64,000 nt of DNA from Eutreptiella sp. 'Long Island Sound 2002' (taxonomy: Eukaryota; Euglenozoa; Euglenophyceae; Eutreptiales; Eutreptiaceae), in NCBI GenBank assembly GCA_964036045.1, contig OZ038381.1, positions 154,708,352 through 154,772,351 of the forward strand. Direction: 5' to 3'. This document shows, piece after piece, positions 42,828 through 54,481 of the stretch. The notes under the pieces were generated by a model. The model ran no database searches, was not told the DNA's origin, and saw only the letters and a program-made list of their open reading frames with translations. The first letter of the stretch is position 1, and the number at the start of each line of letters is the position of its first letter. A program made the translations under genes and the position numbers.

Positions 42828-42856
42828 TTTTGACCATGCAACTTGAGCCGCCTAAG
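42828..42856 (-). repeat. right terminal inverted repeat of the DNA transposon
   Basis: 29 bp, reverse complement CTTAGGCGGCTC...GGTCAAAA, one mismatch to 28308-28336. It abuts TTTTCCGGG of the gag gene. Confidence 0.85.
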
Positions 42857-43856
42857 TTTTCCGGGTCGAACTCCGGCAATTCCAGCCGGATGTTCGCCAG
42901 GGCAATGGGTCTGCCACTCTTACCACCCCCTGGGGTTAGGCCTGAAGGGGGGGGGGGTACGCCGGCGAGGGGTGCCATGGCTGACAGCCCTCTTTTCTCA
43001 GTCTCTGTCACAGACACATCCTGTAGTTCAGCGATAGGGACTGTCCTGACGCGAGGATGAAAAGGGCTGGGGCAAGTGACCTTGGGTAGCAACCTGGACG
43101 CCCTTGATCTTTTGAGATCTTCAGCCAGTGTGCTCAGTCCGGGTGAGGGTGAGGCCAGTGCTGGCTGGGGTAAGGCTTCATTGATACCCAATTTAGCTTT
43201 GACAGCCTCAGAAAGGGCTGTCACATCGGGGTCTTCGGACCCAGACAGTAATTTAGCCAGTAGTTCGTCCCTACGATCCAGGGCCCGGCAAGTTGGCTCT
43301 GCGACATGGGGATCTTTTGCAGGGCTCCTGCTAGTGTTTGGCAGCTCTGGACGCCATACTGGCCTTCTCGGGTGCCTGGGTAGAGACACTGTGCTGGCCG
43401 GGTCCGTAGGTGGGCCGGAGTAAGGGTAGGAACCCATGTCCGTGTACGGTCGGGATCCCAACGCGTCTAGTGGTTCCTCTCCATCTTTGCCTCTGACGGA
43501 CTTGTAGTACTCCCCGTGGGAATATATTCGTTGATTCTCCTTTTAAATTTGTCTTGTTCCTCAGGTCCTCCAGCTGGAGTAGCCGTTGAAGAAGAACCAG
43601 GGCAAACAGATCGGGAGATAGACGCAGCAACTCTTCGGCGGAGATGCTGCAGGCTGTCACCACGGGCCGCTAAGGCCTCTGTGGTTAATCTGGGCGCTTC
43701 TTGCTCCGCTCTTCTGTTTACTGGATCTTCTTGAGACCCAGATGCAGCTCTGAGCCTGGGCTCACTCATTGAGGTGGGCCCACTGTTGCCAAGTTGAACT
43801 TGTACACTCCGACTTGGCCAGGTCCTGGCATACATCTGTACTGATGGTGTGGACAT
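42857..43856 (-). pseudogene. gag of family A copy 2, proximal fragment
   Basis: ATG at 43856 (MSTPSVQMYARTWPS). It parallels copy 1 and the intact copy 3 up to LELPEFDPENL, where the DNA transposon begins. Frames change at about 43.46 kb and 43.33 kb, and a frameshift near 43.5 kb follows RINEY. Continues at 28051-28307. Confidence 0.88.
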
Positions 43857-43917
43857 TTTGTTTCTGGTTTTGGCTTGTGTACTTCTCAGAGTCGGTTCAA
43901 AGGGTTCTCAAGGGTTG

Positions 43918-43929
43918 CCTCTGCTACCG
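43918..43929 (-). other. primer-binding site, family A copy 2
   Basis: Minus strand CGGTAGCAGAGG, matching the 3' end of initiator-Met tRNA except for its first base. Confidence 0.65.
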
Positions 43930-44667
43930 GAAAGATGTCCTTGATTAGTGCCCTAATGATTTTGATGAAATCCTGCAGGTTCTGATGTTGAAAACCCAAA
44001 CCAAAGCAGTAAGTAGAGCAAGAAAAGGATGTGGATCGAATCAATGAATAGTTTTGAAATCCAGTGTATCACAGAAGGGCTGCAGACAGACAAAGCAGGC
44101 TTAAATACAAACATTCAATCACAAATGGATAAAACAAATGATTTTAAGTGAAAACTCGCCTGACTCTAGCCTCCAAGTTAGCATCAAGCATTTCATGTGC
44201 ACTCTTTTGGATTAAATGGAGCTGGTTAGGAATGTGGGGCAAAGGAGTTAGGCGAGACACAGAATATGACTTGGCCAAGCAACTGAATTCAGAAACAGTT
44301 AAAAAGTAGAACCACAATAAGTGGTAGAAACAGTTGAGTAAAGGGGTCTTGGGATGGGGGACCACTAGGCTTAACCTCCAAGGGCTTAGGCATGAAATGC
44401 CTATTCAATTTGTGTAGAACCTCCATGAAGGAAGATACCTCCGCTCAGTTGAGTGGTAGGGGTGAACTTCATGGGGGGCTAGGGTTATAACCCTAGTTAC
44501 TTTGAGAAAGTGTACCTTGAGCTTCAAAAGAGAGATAAAAATAGTTAAGTAAGTCTTAGCATCAACAAAAGGGTTTTAAGGGGGGCTTGGCCTGGATCAA
44601 GCCCTCCAAGAAAGACATGGCTGTGACTTTTTCTTACTCTTTGTTAGGATACAAGGGGATATCTACA
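43930..44667 (-). repeat. 5' LTR of family A, copy 2
   Basis: 738 bp, closely matching 1285-2025; sense strand begins TGTAGA. The downstream LTR of this copy is absent from the window. Confidence 0.82.
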
Positions 44668-47600
44668 TCACTATTCATTTTGTTTCATTCTAATGGGAAA
44701 CTTCCAGCCGTATTACCTACACATAGAAGTCCATATCTGCAGGGCACAAACGCAAGGAAGTTGATTGAAGTCGCATATCTTATCCTTTTTTCCAGGTAGA
44801 TTTTTTGTATGAAAAAATAGCTTTATCTATTCTGAATTGGCAAAGAGCAATTATTGGAGATTTTGAGTATTAGCTTTGCCCATGTCTAGTGGGAATTCTA
44901 GTGGCGAACACTCAGCAAAGAAGACTGGGTTCTATTGAGATGTGCTAGAAATGTAGAGACTCACCTAGGTATCAGTACTCGCGGCCAGACCATTTCTACG
45001 GTTTTTGTTTGATAACTAGGTCGTTTTGTTTATGCTAGATGGGAACTCTGGGGTTTATTGTCCTTGTATGCCAGACATGAAATGTCCAAGCATGACACTC
45101 TATGATCCTCCGAAAAAAATTAAAGAATGCCCGGAAATTGAGCCCTTCAAAATGGATTAGTTCCTACTTACTCCTTGCCTCTAATTATCCATATAACTGC
45201 CCCTCTACAACCCAAGGTAAACTGCCTATATAGTGCAGTAGTTTTGTGCCGGCGAGAACTGACGATTGCCGTAAGGCCAAGATTTGATTTACATCTATGT
45301 TAGAGATAATTCAAGGGGCAAAGTAATTATCTTCTGTTTTCTGCTGTAAATCTGCCAGAAGTCTGATTTAGCGCCCCGTAAGTTTCCGCAGAATTCCCGC
45401 CACTGCCTGACGTGCCCTAATTGTCATCGCCTTCTCGTGCTCTTTTCTTTGCGTTTTCTGTTGGCCAAAATCGATGTAAAGATACAAAATACAACTTATT
45501 TTGATTATCCTGTACTCCGGTCATGAAAATTGTAGACTCCAACACAAGTAGCTGTGGTGTCTAACGCAGCCGCCGCCCAACTACGTCTAAAAACCCATTG
45601 TACTACCGTGTACGCTGGTAAAATGGTGTGTTCGAAAATTTGCCGGAAGTCTGCCGTAACACGATTCCGTTCAGCAGGGGTCAGGACAGTATCCGGGACG
45701 GAGACAATGGGCAGGGCTGGACTTGGGGCTGGGGATGTGTCTTTGGCTGCAGTGCCTGAGATGGGCTCACAAGTGCCCTGAGCAATTTGAACAGGGTCGT
45801 GCATCACACGGTTGGGTACAGAAGCCACAGCCTCCGCTGGGGCCAGACCGTTCAGTGGGCCTAAAAAGGTATGAGAGCCAACCAAAGTGTGCCGCAAAAG
45901 GTCTGAAGCCTTAACAAAGTGTGCCGGAAAAGGTGTGCAATTTGCCGTAAAAGGTCTAAGGTTTGAACCAAGCCGGTAAGGGTGTGAGAGTTTGCCGGTA
46001 AAGGTGAGAGAGAGGTGGCTAGCTACGACCTAAGTGCTTCAGGACGTGTGTCCTCGCCGCGCAATGTTTTACCGCCTGCCCGAAAAGGCCATGAGATACT
46101 GCCGCTGCCCACACCCTATGTGACACTTGCGGGTTGTCCAACGGGTGATGAGACATGACAAGAAAGAGGCACTCCGCTGGCTACAAGAGCTCAAGGCCTT
46201 GCGAGAAAGAGAGAAGAAGGCCGCCGCCGCCTTTCCACGTCACCACGAAGCCACGAACGTGCGCAGCCACATCCGGAAAGCCCAAGGCCCCGAACAATAA
46301 GTTGTTAAGAAGTGCCGGCCAAGATCAACAGCGCCCCTAGGACACCATGCTGGAGACAACCGTCATGGATACAGACGAGATCACATTGGACCGCAAACTG
46401 CCGCCCACCCGCTGCCCGAACACCCCGGTAAGATGCTTGAAGCTGTGGCGGGAGTTGTGACCTGGTAGCTGAGCTTCCAAGCTGCCCAGCGGTGGTACGG
46501 TTTTTCACCCGAGACGATCTGAAAGAAATGCGTTGGGGTGCCGCAGATGCAAAACACATGTACAACATCTGCGTGCGTCACTCTCGGACTGCGGCGGGGA
46601 CGACCCCAAATATCCTTCTGTCGGGAGAAAACTTTTTTTCGACTACGAAAGTTGGCTTTGTTGAGCGGATGCAGGTTGTTGGTGCAATTCGGTGGTGCCA
46701 GGAGGATTTCAACCCCCTTTGATTTGCATGAGGCTTGACGTCCAGGAGTGACGACGCAAAAAACCCTCAGTGGTTTTTACACAACGCAAATTTTTCCGCT
46801 TTTTTTCGCCAGGTTTGTGGCTCAAGCCCCTCGCGATCCCATCCTTCAGACCGCACCCGTTGCATGCCCTGAGCCCGTTGCAAGTGCTGTAGTTCCCGCA
46901 TCAGCACAATTATTGGATGAGACATCACGAGCGTGATTCCAGGACTAGGCTGTGCGATCAGAGGCCGGCACGCAGTGCAGTGGTTGCCAGATCAATGACG
47001 CCATGCGAGCATAGGGCGATGTGTACTCTCTGCCCTTAGGTGTTTTTGTAACGTCACATGACTCCATGCATGCAGCGCAACGCAGCACAGCGTAGCGCAG
47101 TCACAATGCACTATCCAGCCCTTGCATTGCAGCATCAAGCAGTCAGATTGCACCATCTCCAGAGGCAAGCAACGTGCAGAGAAAAGAAAGTCCAGCGCGA
47201 TGCACTCTGGTGGCGTGCAAAGCAAAGCAGCCCGCCGCACCCCTCGTGATTGGGACAACGCCGACCACAGTGATTGGTACTGCCCTCACACTGTCAATAT
47301 GTATGAGCAACCACACAGTTCATTAGACTGCAATCTGCATCTCCCGCTCCCTTGTGCATCAGATTTTGACTGAGCCTGTTTGCAGTTATCCGTCATGGAC
47401 CTAGAGTGGTACACATTGAGATGCACTGTTTTTCAACGGTCCAGAACACAAAAGAAGTGTACGACCCCAGATATTTTTTGTGCCCATGCCGGGAGGGCAG
47501 AGGGATAGGTTGGGCATAACACTTGCACGTAAAACAGTTTTACGTTTGCACAACATGATAAAAGTTGGTCTTGAAACAACTTTCAAGTTGCAAATTTGCA

Positions 47601-49365
47601 TATACAATGGGCGTAAATCGGTTCAATCTTTGCAAAGATGCAGCCCAGGTGGTAACATAAGAATAATAGTTGTCCGAAACATCATAGTACTTGGAAATGA
47701 AACGGGATAATGGGTAGTGGAACACTTTTGCAAAACAGCTACATGATGTTATTGAAACGTTTTTGCTTTTACAAAGGGGCATGATACTTGCTGGTAAAGC
47801 AGTAATTGTTTTGTGAAACTGCCAACCATTTTCAAGTGAACCCCACTGCAGCTTTTGGCAACCATGACCCCCCCCGCCCCCCCTGTGAAACGGAGCGGTC
47901 ACTCGGGTGGTGTGCCCTCTGGGCCCCCCCGTTTACGCGGGCAGTAGCACCGCCACCCAGGCCCCGGGCCCGGGCAGGCTCCAGGGCAGGGCAGCGCTCA
48001 GCGTGCCCTGGAGCCCCTCCTCCTGCCGTCCCTCAGCGCCGTGGGTGGATGGTCCAGTCCACGACAACACCACCAGTGCCTAGAGCAGTCAGGAGGTGTG
48101 GACCCCCCCAGTCGAGCGCCCAGGGAGCGCGCCCCCGTGCCTCATGCAGTCGTGGGGCCGCTGGCAGCATGTCAATGACCGGGAGGCGGCGTGTCCAGTC
48201 CGAACACTCCCCCGGCGGGCTCAGCGTCAGGCTCCCATGGCCTCCCTGCCGGGGCCTGGAGCACCAGGCATCACACAACCCCCCACACCCCCGCCCCCCC
48301 CCCCCCCCCACGCACCTCCACCACAAGCAGCCAAGGCCCGGTGGTGGCGGACCCTGGTTCACACCCGACGACCACACGAACAGCCGGGACGCCACTACAA
48401 GCGGCGACACGGACGGACCAAGCCGCAGCGGGGGAAACCAGAAAGGCTGGAGCGGCACCGGCGCCAGCGGGCAGGGCCAGGCGCGGCGCAGCCGTGTGAC
48501 CCGTCATGCCCTGCGAGCGCCACCAGCATGCACGCCCCGCCCTCCTGCCCCGCGCGCGCCACACACACAAGCACGGCGGCATCTCCCTCCTGTGTGTGCC
48601 ACCACGGGGTACGGGGGCGGTCAACAGTCCGGCAGGCCTTGGGACCGGACAACCGCGATTCGCCTAGCCCGGTCGTGTCGGCACAAAGGCGAGTGCTGAC
48701 CATGGGCCAGGGCGTCCGGCACAGGCCTTGACCCAAACCAAACCAAACCCCCCCCTGTGCCTCGCATGGGACAACCACACACACCTCGGCGCACCCACGC
48801 CCTGGTGCAGTGCGTGAAAGAGTCCAGAGCTCGGCATATGGCCCTGCCCATGGTACCCGCGCCCCATGCAGCCAGTCTCTGTCCTCCTTTTGCTTCTCTT
48901 TTTGCATGATTCTCTTTGCTAGACGCTTTTTTGGCCGGGCTGCCAGTGGCGAGTAAGCTGCGGCGCCCCCCACGGTGTCAGTGCTTAGGGTTCCTTGCAC
49001 TTATTCTTAATTTTTTCTTTTTTCAGCACATTACTCTGGTCCTCGGCAGCAGAGATTAGGTTATTTTCTGGCCACTGGTGCCATTCTAGGCAGTGCACTG
49101 CACCCAGATGAACCTGGTCTTTGCCCAGGTCTCAGCAAGAACAGGTTCTTATACTATTTGTGTACATACTTTCTCTTGCTTTGGACTTCGGCTCGCCATG
49201 AACGCTCTTGCCCGTGGTTAGGCCGCTTTGAGTAATGCTCGCCGGGGGGAAAGCCCCATGCATGAAAAAACATTTTCAAGTGAAACAGTTGTACGTTTCC
49301 ACATAAAAGGATAATGGTTGGTGAGGAAACAATTTTGATTCTACAAAACATTATAATAGTTTGGA
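44668..49365. other. no recognisable gene; AT-rich then mixed composition
   Basis: I see no convincing gene. A 130-codon minus-strand frame at 45505-45897 has ordinary composition but no domain or neighbours to support it. Five imperfect copies of a TGCCGNAAAAGGT motif lie at 45888-46005. From about 47.86 to 48.73 kb the sequence turns GC-rich with poly-C runs, resembling the 2-28 kb block, and its long frames are composition artefacts. The rest is unique-looking noncoding sequence. Confidence 0.5.
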
Positions 49366-50053
49366 GAAGGTTTTATAGTGTTTTCAGCACTGTGTTTTTG
49401 TTGTGCCTCTCCTGCTGCTTGCTGCTGGTGTAGGGTTCCTGCTGCTTGTTTTTGATGAGGAAAATGTTTTATTGTTGAAATACAACCAATCCAGGATAAC
49501 CCGAGCCAGGGATCAGCAAGTAGAAGATTAACAGGATCAAAGCATGAAGGGCTGCAGTCACAAAGAGTTAGATAAAGACAACTATCAACAATAGACCACA
49601 GCAATTAACATACATTGCAACTCAGGATGAAATATTTTACATGTTTGAGAAAAACTGATTGAAAAACTGCCCCATGGGCTCACACTCTTCCCTAGTGCCA
49701 TTTTGAGATGTGCACTCTTTGTTTTTGGGTCCCATAGGTGCTGAGGTGGCATGGCTTGTGGCGCTGAGGTCACTGCCATGTCCCATGGGATATTCCTAGT
49801 TAGCTGGGCTGACTTGGTATTGAACCCAGGACCTCTCGAAAAGAGTTGCCCCAGCCGCCTAGGGTGCATACCACTAGGATAGCTAAGAATTCATGAGAAA
49901 ACATAGACAAATTCATAAGCTCTGCCTTCAGTATATTAGTGCGTCAGTCACCCAGGAAAAGATGTTTTAGTGCATATAGCTTGGGGATTAAGGGGTCCAC
50001 ACAACATCCTGATTTAGTGATTGGTTCCATAGGTCAAAATGTGTTATCACCCA
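49366..50053 (-). repeat. family B LTR, second copy (3' LTR or solo)
   Basis: 688 bp, closely matching 60066-60752 in the same orientation. It could be the 3' LTR of the chromovirus whose coding region ends at 52543, giving an 11.4-kb element. However, no polypurine tract precedes it, and the flanks show no matching duplication, so a solo LTR is equally possible. Confidence 0.75.
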
Positions 50054-52542
50054 TTGTGGTTAGGCCAATACTAAGAGAAAAATGCAAGAGTGCTTAGAGC
50101 ACCTCTAATACAACTAAAGTATACCCTAAAGCAACGGAAAAGCACTTTTTCTTACTCCCCCCTTGTGCTGTGGTGGCAACCACTGTCGCAACTTCAGGAA
50201 AAAGGCATTTTTTCTTGGCCTTTCCTTGGTTTCCACACCTACTTTAAAATACCTATAGCTTCCCTAACACTAGAAAGGGGCGCTTTACCATGGCCAGCGA
50301 CTCTTGCTGCAATGTTCATGACAATTTCCAACAGAAAACTCAGCGCTCTCGGCGCTGCCGGGGTTCCTGTGGCTTGGTGGGGTTAGCATAGGGCATGCAA
50401 AGACCATATGGATATGCATCCCTCCCTCCAAGCTGCAGCGTAACACAACCCAACGCCAAACGCTCATAGGACGCTCAATCTAAGTCTGATGGAACCTGAT
50501 GGAGACACCTGTCCTGGTACTGGGGCGAGGGTTTGACGATTAAATTCGAATGGCCCCTTGGAGCGGTCTTGGTTCTGGTTCAGTCTCCTGCTGCTGCTTT
50601 TCAGCCCGAACAGCGGCCTACTCAGCGAGACTTTGCGAGGATATCTGTACAACAGAGGAATGGAAGGATGAGGGACGAATCCACCCAAACGCGAAGCGAG
50701 AACACCTAAATCCGTCAAATGACGGCCTACAATTTTTCTGAAAGCACATACCTGAACAGAATCCAATTGTGCATCAGATGCACATTTTTATAAGATTTGT
50801 AGTCATTTCTTGATTTTTTAAATCAAGAAATTCCCACGCAGAAAAAGGCGGCGGGCAGGAGCGGGTCTTAGCGAAGCACCGGAAAATAAAGAATCAATAA
50901 GCTTATAAACGTATGTTACGTATAATGACAAAAATGACGAGACATACATTAATAAATAAACATGAAGATCTCACCCACACTGACAGAAAGAATCAAAATT
51001 CCAAGAATTCGAAAATCAAAGAAAAGACTTCAATGAATCAGGTATAAACCACAGGTGTGCTCGTCTCGTATGCAGCATGCACATTGCTCGTCTCGCGTCT
51101 CCGTGAACGTGCCTTGTAGGAGCGCTAACAGATGATAGAGGGCTAGATTAGAAAGATTGCATGTGTCTAGAGGTGAGATTAGGGGAAAATAACAGATGGC
51201 CTTCGACCAGGGAGTGGTTGTCACGGGGGGCTTACGGTCCTGCCCTGCGGTGCAATGCGGGGCAACCGTGACAACTGCTCTTACAGCACAACCACCCTTT
51301 TTGTTGCACTGATTAGAACATACACACTTATGCATAGCGTCGTGTCTCGCTTGTGCTTCGTTTTTTCCCTCACCTTGCTTCACTCCCCAGCGGTAGGTAA
51401 GGTAGGTAAGCCTAGGTGGGGACACCCCCTGGTGGAGTTCGTGATTGTGGGTAAGATTAGGAGGAAAGATTGATCAAGGTTGTCAGGTTGGAAAACTCGT
51501 GCATGCTCGTGCATTCACACACGCATTAAACGGTAGGCCACGCGTGGTGCGCTCGGTACAACCCTTGTTTAGGTTACCCAGGGGCTCCACCCCACGTTCT
51601 ATAAGAGAACGGGTGGAGTTCCTTAAGCTTGCTTGCTTTTACTGAGGTTTGAGGACAGTGTATTATAGGGCTACCTGAGAAGCGTACAATATGTGGAGGT
51701 AGTCTTGGTTCCGCAGCCGCAAACCTCAGTCATTTGCCTTTGCTTTACAGATGGGAAGGTCAGGGTGATTGGTGCAGCAGCGATTGATTTTTTTTCATGC
51801 CCTGCTAAACAAGGGCGCTGATCACACAAACAAATAACTCCGCCTCTGCCTGTGGCAGAGCAGGGAGTCCGACTCAATCAACATATGCGCTGTGCACGCC
51901 AAAGAGCACTCCTTCTCTCCAAGCCATAGCAGGAAAACGCGTTGTGGCGTCCCTGTTAGGCCACAGACGCTTCGTAGCTCTGTGTTTTCTTGCAATCTCA
52001 CAGGTGAGCCGCTAGGGCTCGTGACTCCTCCTTCAACGCCACCCAATAGAGCGTGCGTGTAGGAGTGGTAGTCCTGAGTGGGGGCTTGAGCCAGTTGCTG
52101 AAGTGCTCGCCCACCAGGATGGTGCCACTGTAGGGTGTGTAGGACCTATAGTGCGTGTGTCACTGTCCCACCCTTTTCCTGCATTTTAGCGGGGTTGGTG
52201 GGCAGTGGCAGTGGTTAGGCTAGATTTTGGCCATCGTAGCAAATAGGCGTTTTCAAGCCTTCATAGCCTTTGGCCACCCCTCCCCTGTAGTAGGCAGATA
52301 GGTAGGGAAAACGATACCTGGATTAGTATGCTGGGTATTCCCCCATGGTTTTGCGCCAGCACAGAAATTGGGCGCTTAGGGGAGGAGAGACCCGGGGTGT
52401 ACCCCGTGGCACCGGTAAGACATCTTCCAGGTTTAGCAAGCGTGCAGACCTGGGTATAATTAGGACACCATTTCTGCAGCTTGCTCTCAGGACCTTAGGA
52501 GTAGCACACTCACACATACGCTTAGACAGGTAAGTGTAAGGT
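50054..52542. other. noncoding stretch downstream of the chromovirus
   Basis: About 2.5 kb without a gene I can support. If 49366-50053 is the 3' LTR, this would be an unusually long 3' noncoding part or would contain an unrelated insertion. Short frames on both strands look random. Confidence 0.45.
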
Positions 52543-53000
52543 TCAGTCCCTAGCTTTAGTCTTGGGGGCAAGCGTCTCAGCGAGCCTCAGCAACTCACCA
52601 AGGTTGTTCTGGGTCAAGTAGTCCACCAAAACTGAGTTTAGGCGTCCCTCAGGTAGAACAAACGCTGAGAAGGGCTCCCAGGTGGCCTCTTCGACTCCAA
52701 ACCCTTCCCAGAGGGTGAGGAAGCGCCAACCGTGGTGATAGCGGTGGCGTAGGACAGACTTTACCAGGTAGAAGCCCTCCTTAGCCATCTCCTCGGTGTT
52801 CATGTCGAGGAGGTCCCCTTCAACTTCCATAGGGCTCGCAGCCCCTTGTAGGTCTAGGGCGGCGATTTCCTGGTCGTTCAGCTCCCACTCCTCCCCACAG
52901 AGGTCTTCAGGATCATAGTAGCGCTTAAGGTGTTGAGCAGCGCACACCAGGGTCCCCCCTAGACAAGGAGAACACCGGCCTGTTATTTCATTATACGGTG
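52543..53000 (-). pseudogene. chromovirus integrase C-terminal end with chromodomain
   Basis: Frame begins sensibly at about RCSPCLGGTLVCAAQHLKRYY. It then carries a chromodomain, FYLVKSVLRHRYHHGWRFLT then LWEGFGVEEATWEPFSAF. Chromodomains bind methylated histone tails and steer integration. The canonical Y/W cage residues are plausible (FYLV, LWEGF, WEPF). The frame differs by one base from the GPY part upstream (52983-53363). Ends at TGA 52543-52545. Confidence 0.85.
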
Positions 53001-53363
53001 TCCATCCACAGATAGAATCTTGTAGGGCCCGAAGTATGGGCCATCGCTGGTAGAGCGTGGCCAGGCGGGTAGTCGGCTGTGGTGCACCAGCACCCAGTCC
53101 CCTTCTTGGTAGGTGGCAGGTACTCCGTGCTTGTTCTTTTTGTTCCACAGACGCTCCCTCACTCTCTGGAGCATAGCCTTGGCCTTGTCAACCTTCGCTT
53201 GTTGCTCTTGGACCCACTCACCCACAGAAGAATGGGTGTCTTCTGGATAGGAGGCATGTAGGAACCCTGCCGGGCGCCCTAGGAAAAGTTCATGGGGCGA
53301 GTAGCCAGTCGCCGAACTGTCTTGGGAGTTCATCATCAAGGATATGACGGGGAGTAGTCTCAC
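52983..53363 (-). pseudogene. chromovirus integrase, GPY/F module
   Basis: Continues the integrase frame after one TAG (53364, after ERTRD): VRLLPVISLMMNSQDSS, YSPHELFLGR, then YQEGDWVLVHHSRL and SDGPYFGPYKILSVDGHR, the GPY/F motif typical of this integrase class. The TAG probably replaced the Trp usually found there. Confidence 0.85.
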
Positions 53364-54020
53364 CTAGTCTCTGGTGCGCTCAGTTTTGCACCATATCCTT
53401 ACATTCTCCTTGAGGACACGAATCGGTCGCTCACATAGGGGGTTGCTCGTGTGAGAGTAAGGGATCCCCGTAGACACCTGGACATTGAGGGACCTCAGGA
53501 CCCACTTGTACCAGCCGGTATCTGAGCGTACTCGTACGTCCTCATCGGAGTTTATCTCTTTGGGCGCCCCATAGACACAAAACCACTCCTCCAGGAGTAT
53601 CTTGATAGCCTCCTCTCCGGTAATGTGCTTGGTACAGGGGAACACCCTGGTAAACCTGGTCAACCCACAGGTTACCACGAGGGCAAAGTCATAGCCCCCG
53701 AACTTTGGCATCTCCGTGTAGTCCACGTAGAGAACACTGTTAGCACAGTGAGGGATGGGCAGGATCGAGTAGAGACCCCTGTCCCTGATATCTACCGGTT
53801 TGCAGGACCTACACGGGCACTTGTCCACGATAGGCTGAAGGGTCTTCCGGAGTTGGTCATCAGTCCACGTAGTGTGGAACCACTGCTTGAATAGCCTCAG
53901 GGTACGGTCAGCACCCACATGACCGCTGGACTCATGGGTCCACTTAAGCGGCGCTGGGACTCTGTCACTGGGTACCACGATGCGGTCGTCGTGCCAGAGG
54001 TAGCTCTTGTCTTCTTCCAC
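53364..54020 (-). pseudogene. chromovirus integrase, zinc-binding and catalytic core
   Basis: H-ESSG-H and CPCRSC form the N-terminal HHCC zinc site. The catalytic triad is visible as YVDYTEM, INSDEDVRV and LCERPIRVLKE (D, D, E). The core would insert element cDNA into the genome. The upstream RNase H is in a different frame by one base. Confidence 0.88.
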
Positions 54021-54481
54021 TGTTCTTGGTTGACCAGGAGGAGTTCAAGGCGTTTCTCAAGGCGCTTGTAGATATCCCCAAAGTCCTTCAGGTACTCTGC
54101 TTGTTGGAGTCCATCTAGGGGGCATATCATAGTCATGTCGAGGTCCAAGTGCACGTCCATACGGCTGAACGCCTCCTTAGCCAGCGCTTCAGACCGGGCA
54201 CCAATCAGGGCGTCGAAGTTGTTGCGGCTGATGTAGTCTGCACACTCGTTCTTCACTCCCTGGATATGGTGTGCCGTCAGCCGTAGTTGGCTGAGGTAAG
54301 TCCACCAGCGCCGTAGCTTCGCCTTCTCAGGTTGGGGACCCTTCTGGAAAGTGCGGACCGGCTCTTGGTCGCACAGCCAGACCACAGGGTTACTCCCCAA
54401 CAGTCGTGCCTGAGAGGATAGCACCAGCATACCCGCGAGCAATTCCTGCTCATAGGTGGAGTAGTTCCCCCTGGCCTGGTT
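53980..54481 (-). pseudogene. chromovirus RNase H
   Basis: Reads NQARGNYSTYEQELLAGMLV, VVWLCDQEPVRTF, then RRWWTYLSQLRL and GVKNECADYISRN, the Ty3-type RNase H pattern. It follows the RT in the same frame across one TAG (54482-54484). Ends by frameshift into the integrase. Confidence 0.82.

Larger units (their letters stand above)
28308..42856 (-). mobile_element. 14.5-kb DNA transposon with 29-bp TIRs, superfamily not identified
   Basis: Terminal inverted repeats: 28308-28336 begins CTTAGGCGGCCCAAGTTGCA, and the reverse complement of 42828-42856 begins CTTAGGCGGCTCAAGTTGCA; 28 of 29 positions agree. It sits inside a gag gene whose two halves (28051-28307 and 42857-43856) rejoin at FDPxNL/PEW when it is removed, proving an insertion. 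Flanking T-runs give a probable 4-bp duplication TTTT. Its minus strand carries one spliced gene. About ten 18-bp palindromes lie in introns and near both ends. A LINE has landed in its last coding exon. I do not recognise the transposase superfamily. Confidence 0.82.

Noticed and set aside
45505-45897. 130-codon minus-strand frame as a gene
   Set aside because: No domain, no splice or neighbour support; length is within chance expectation.
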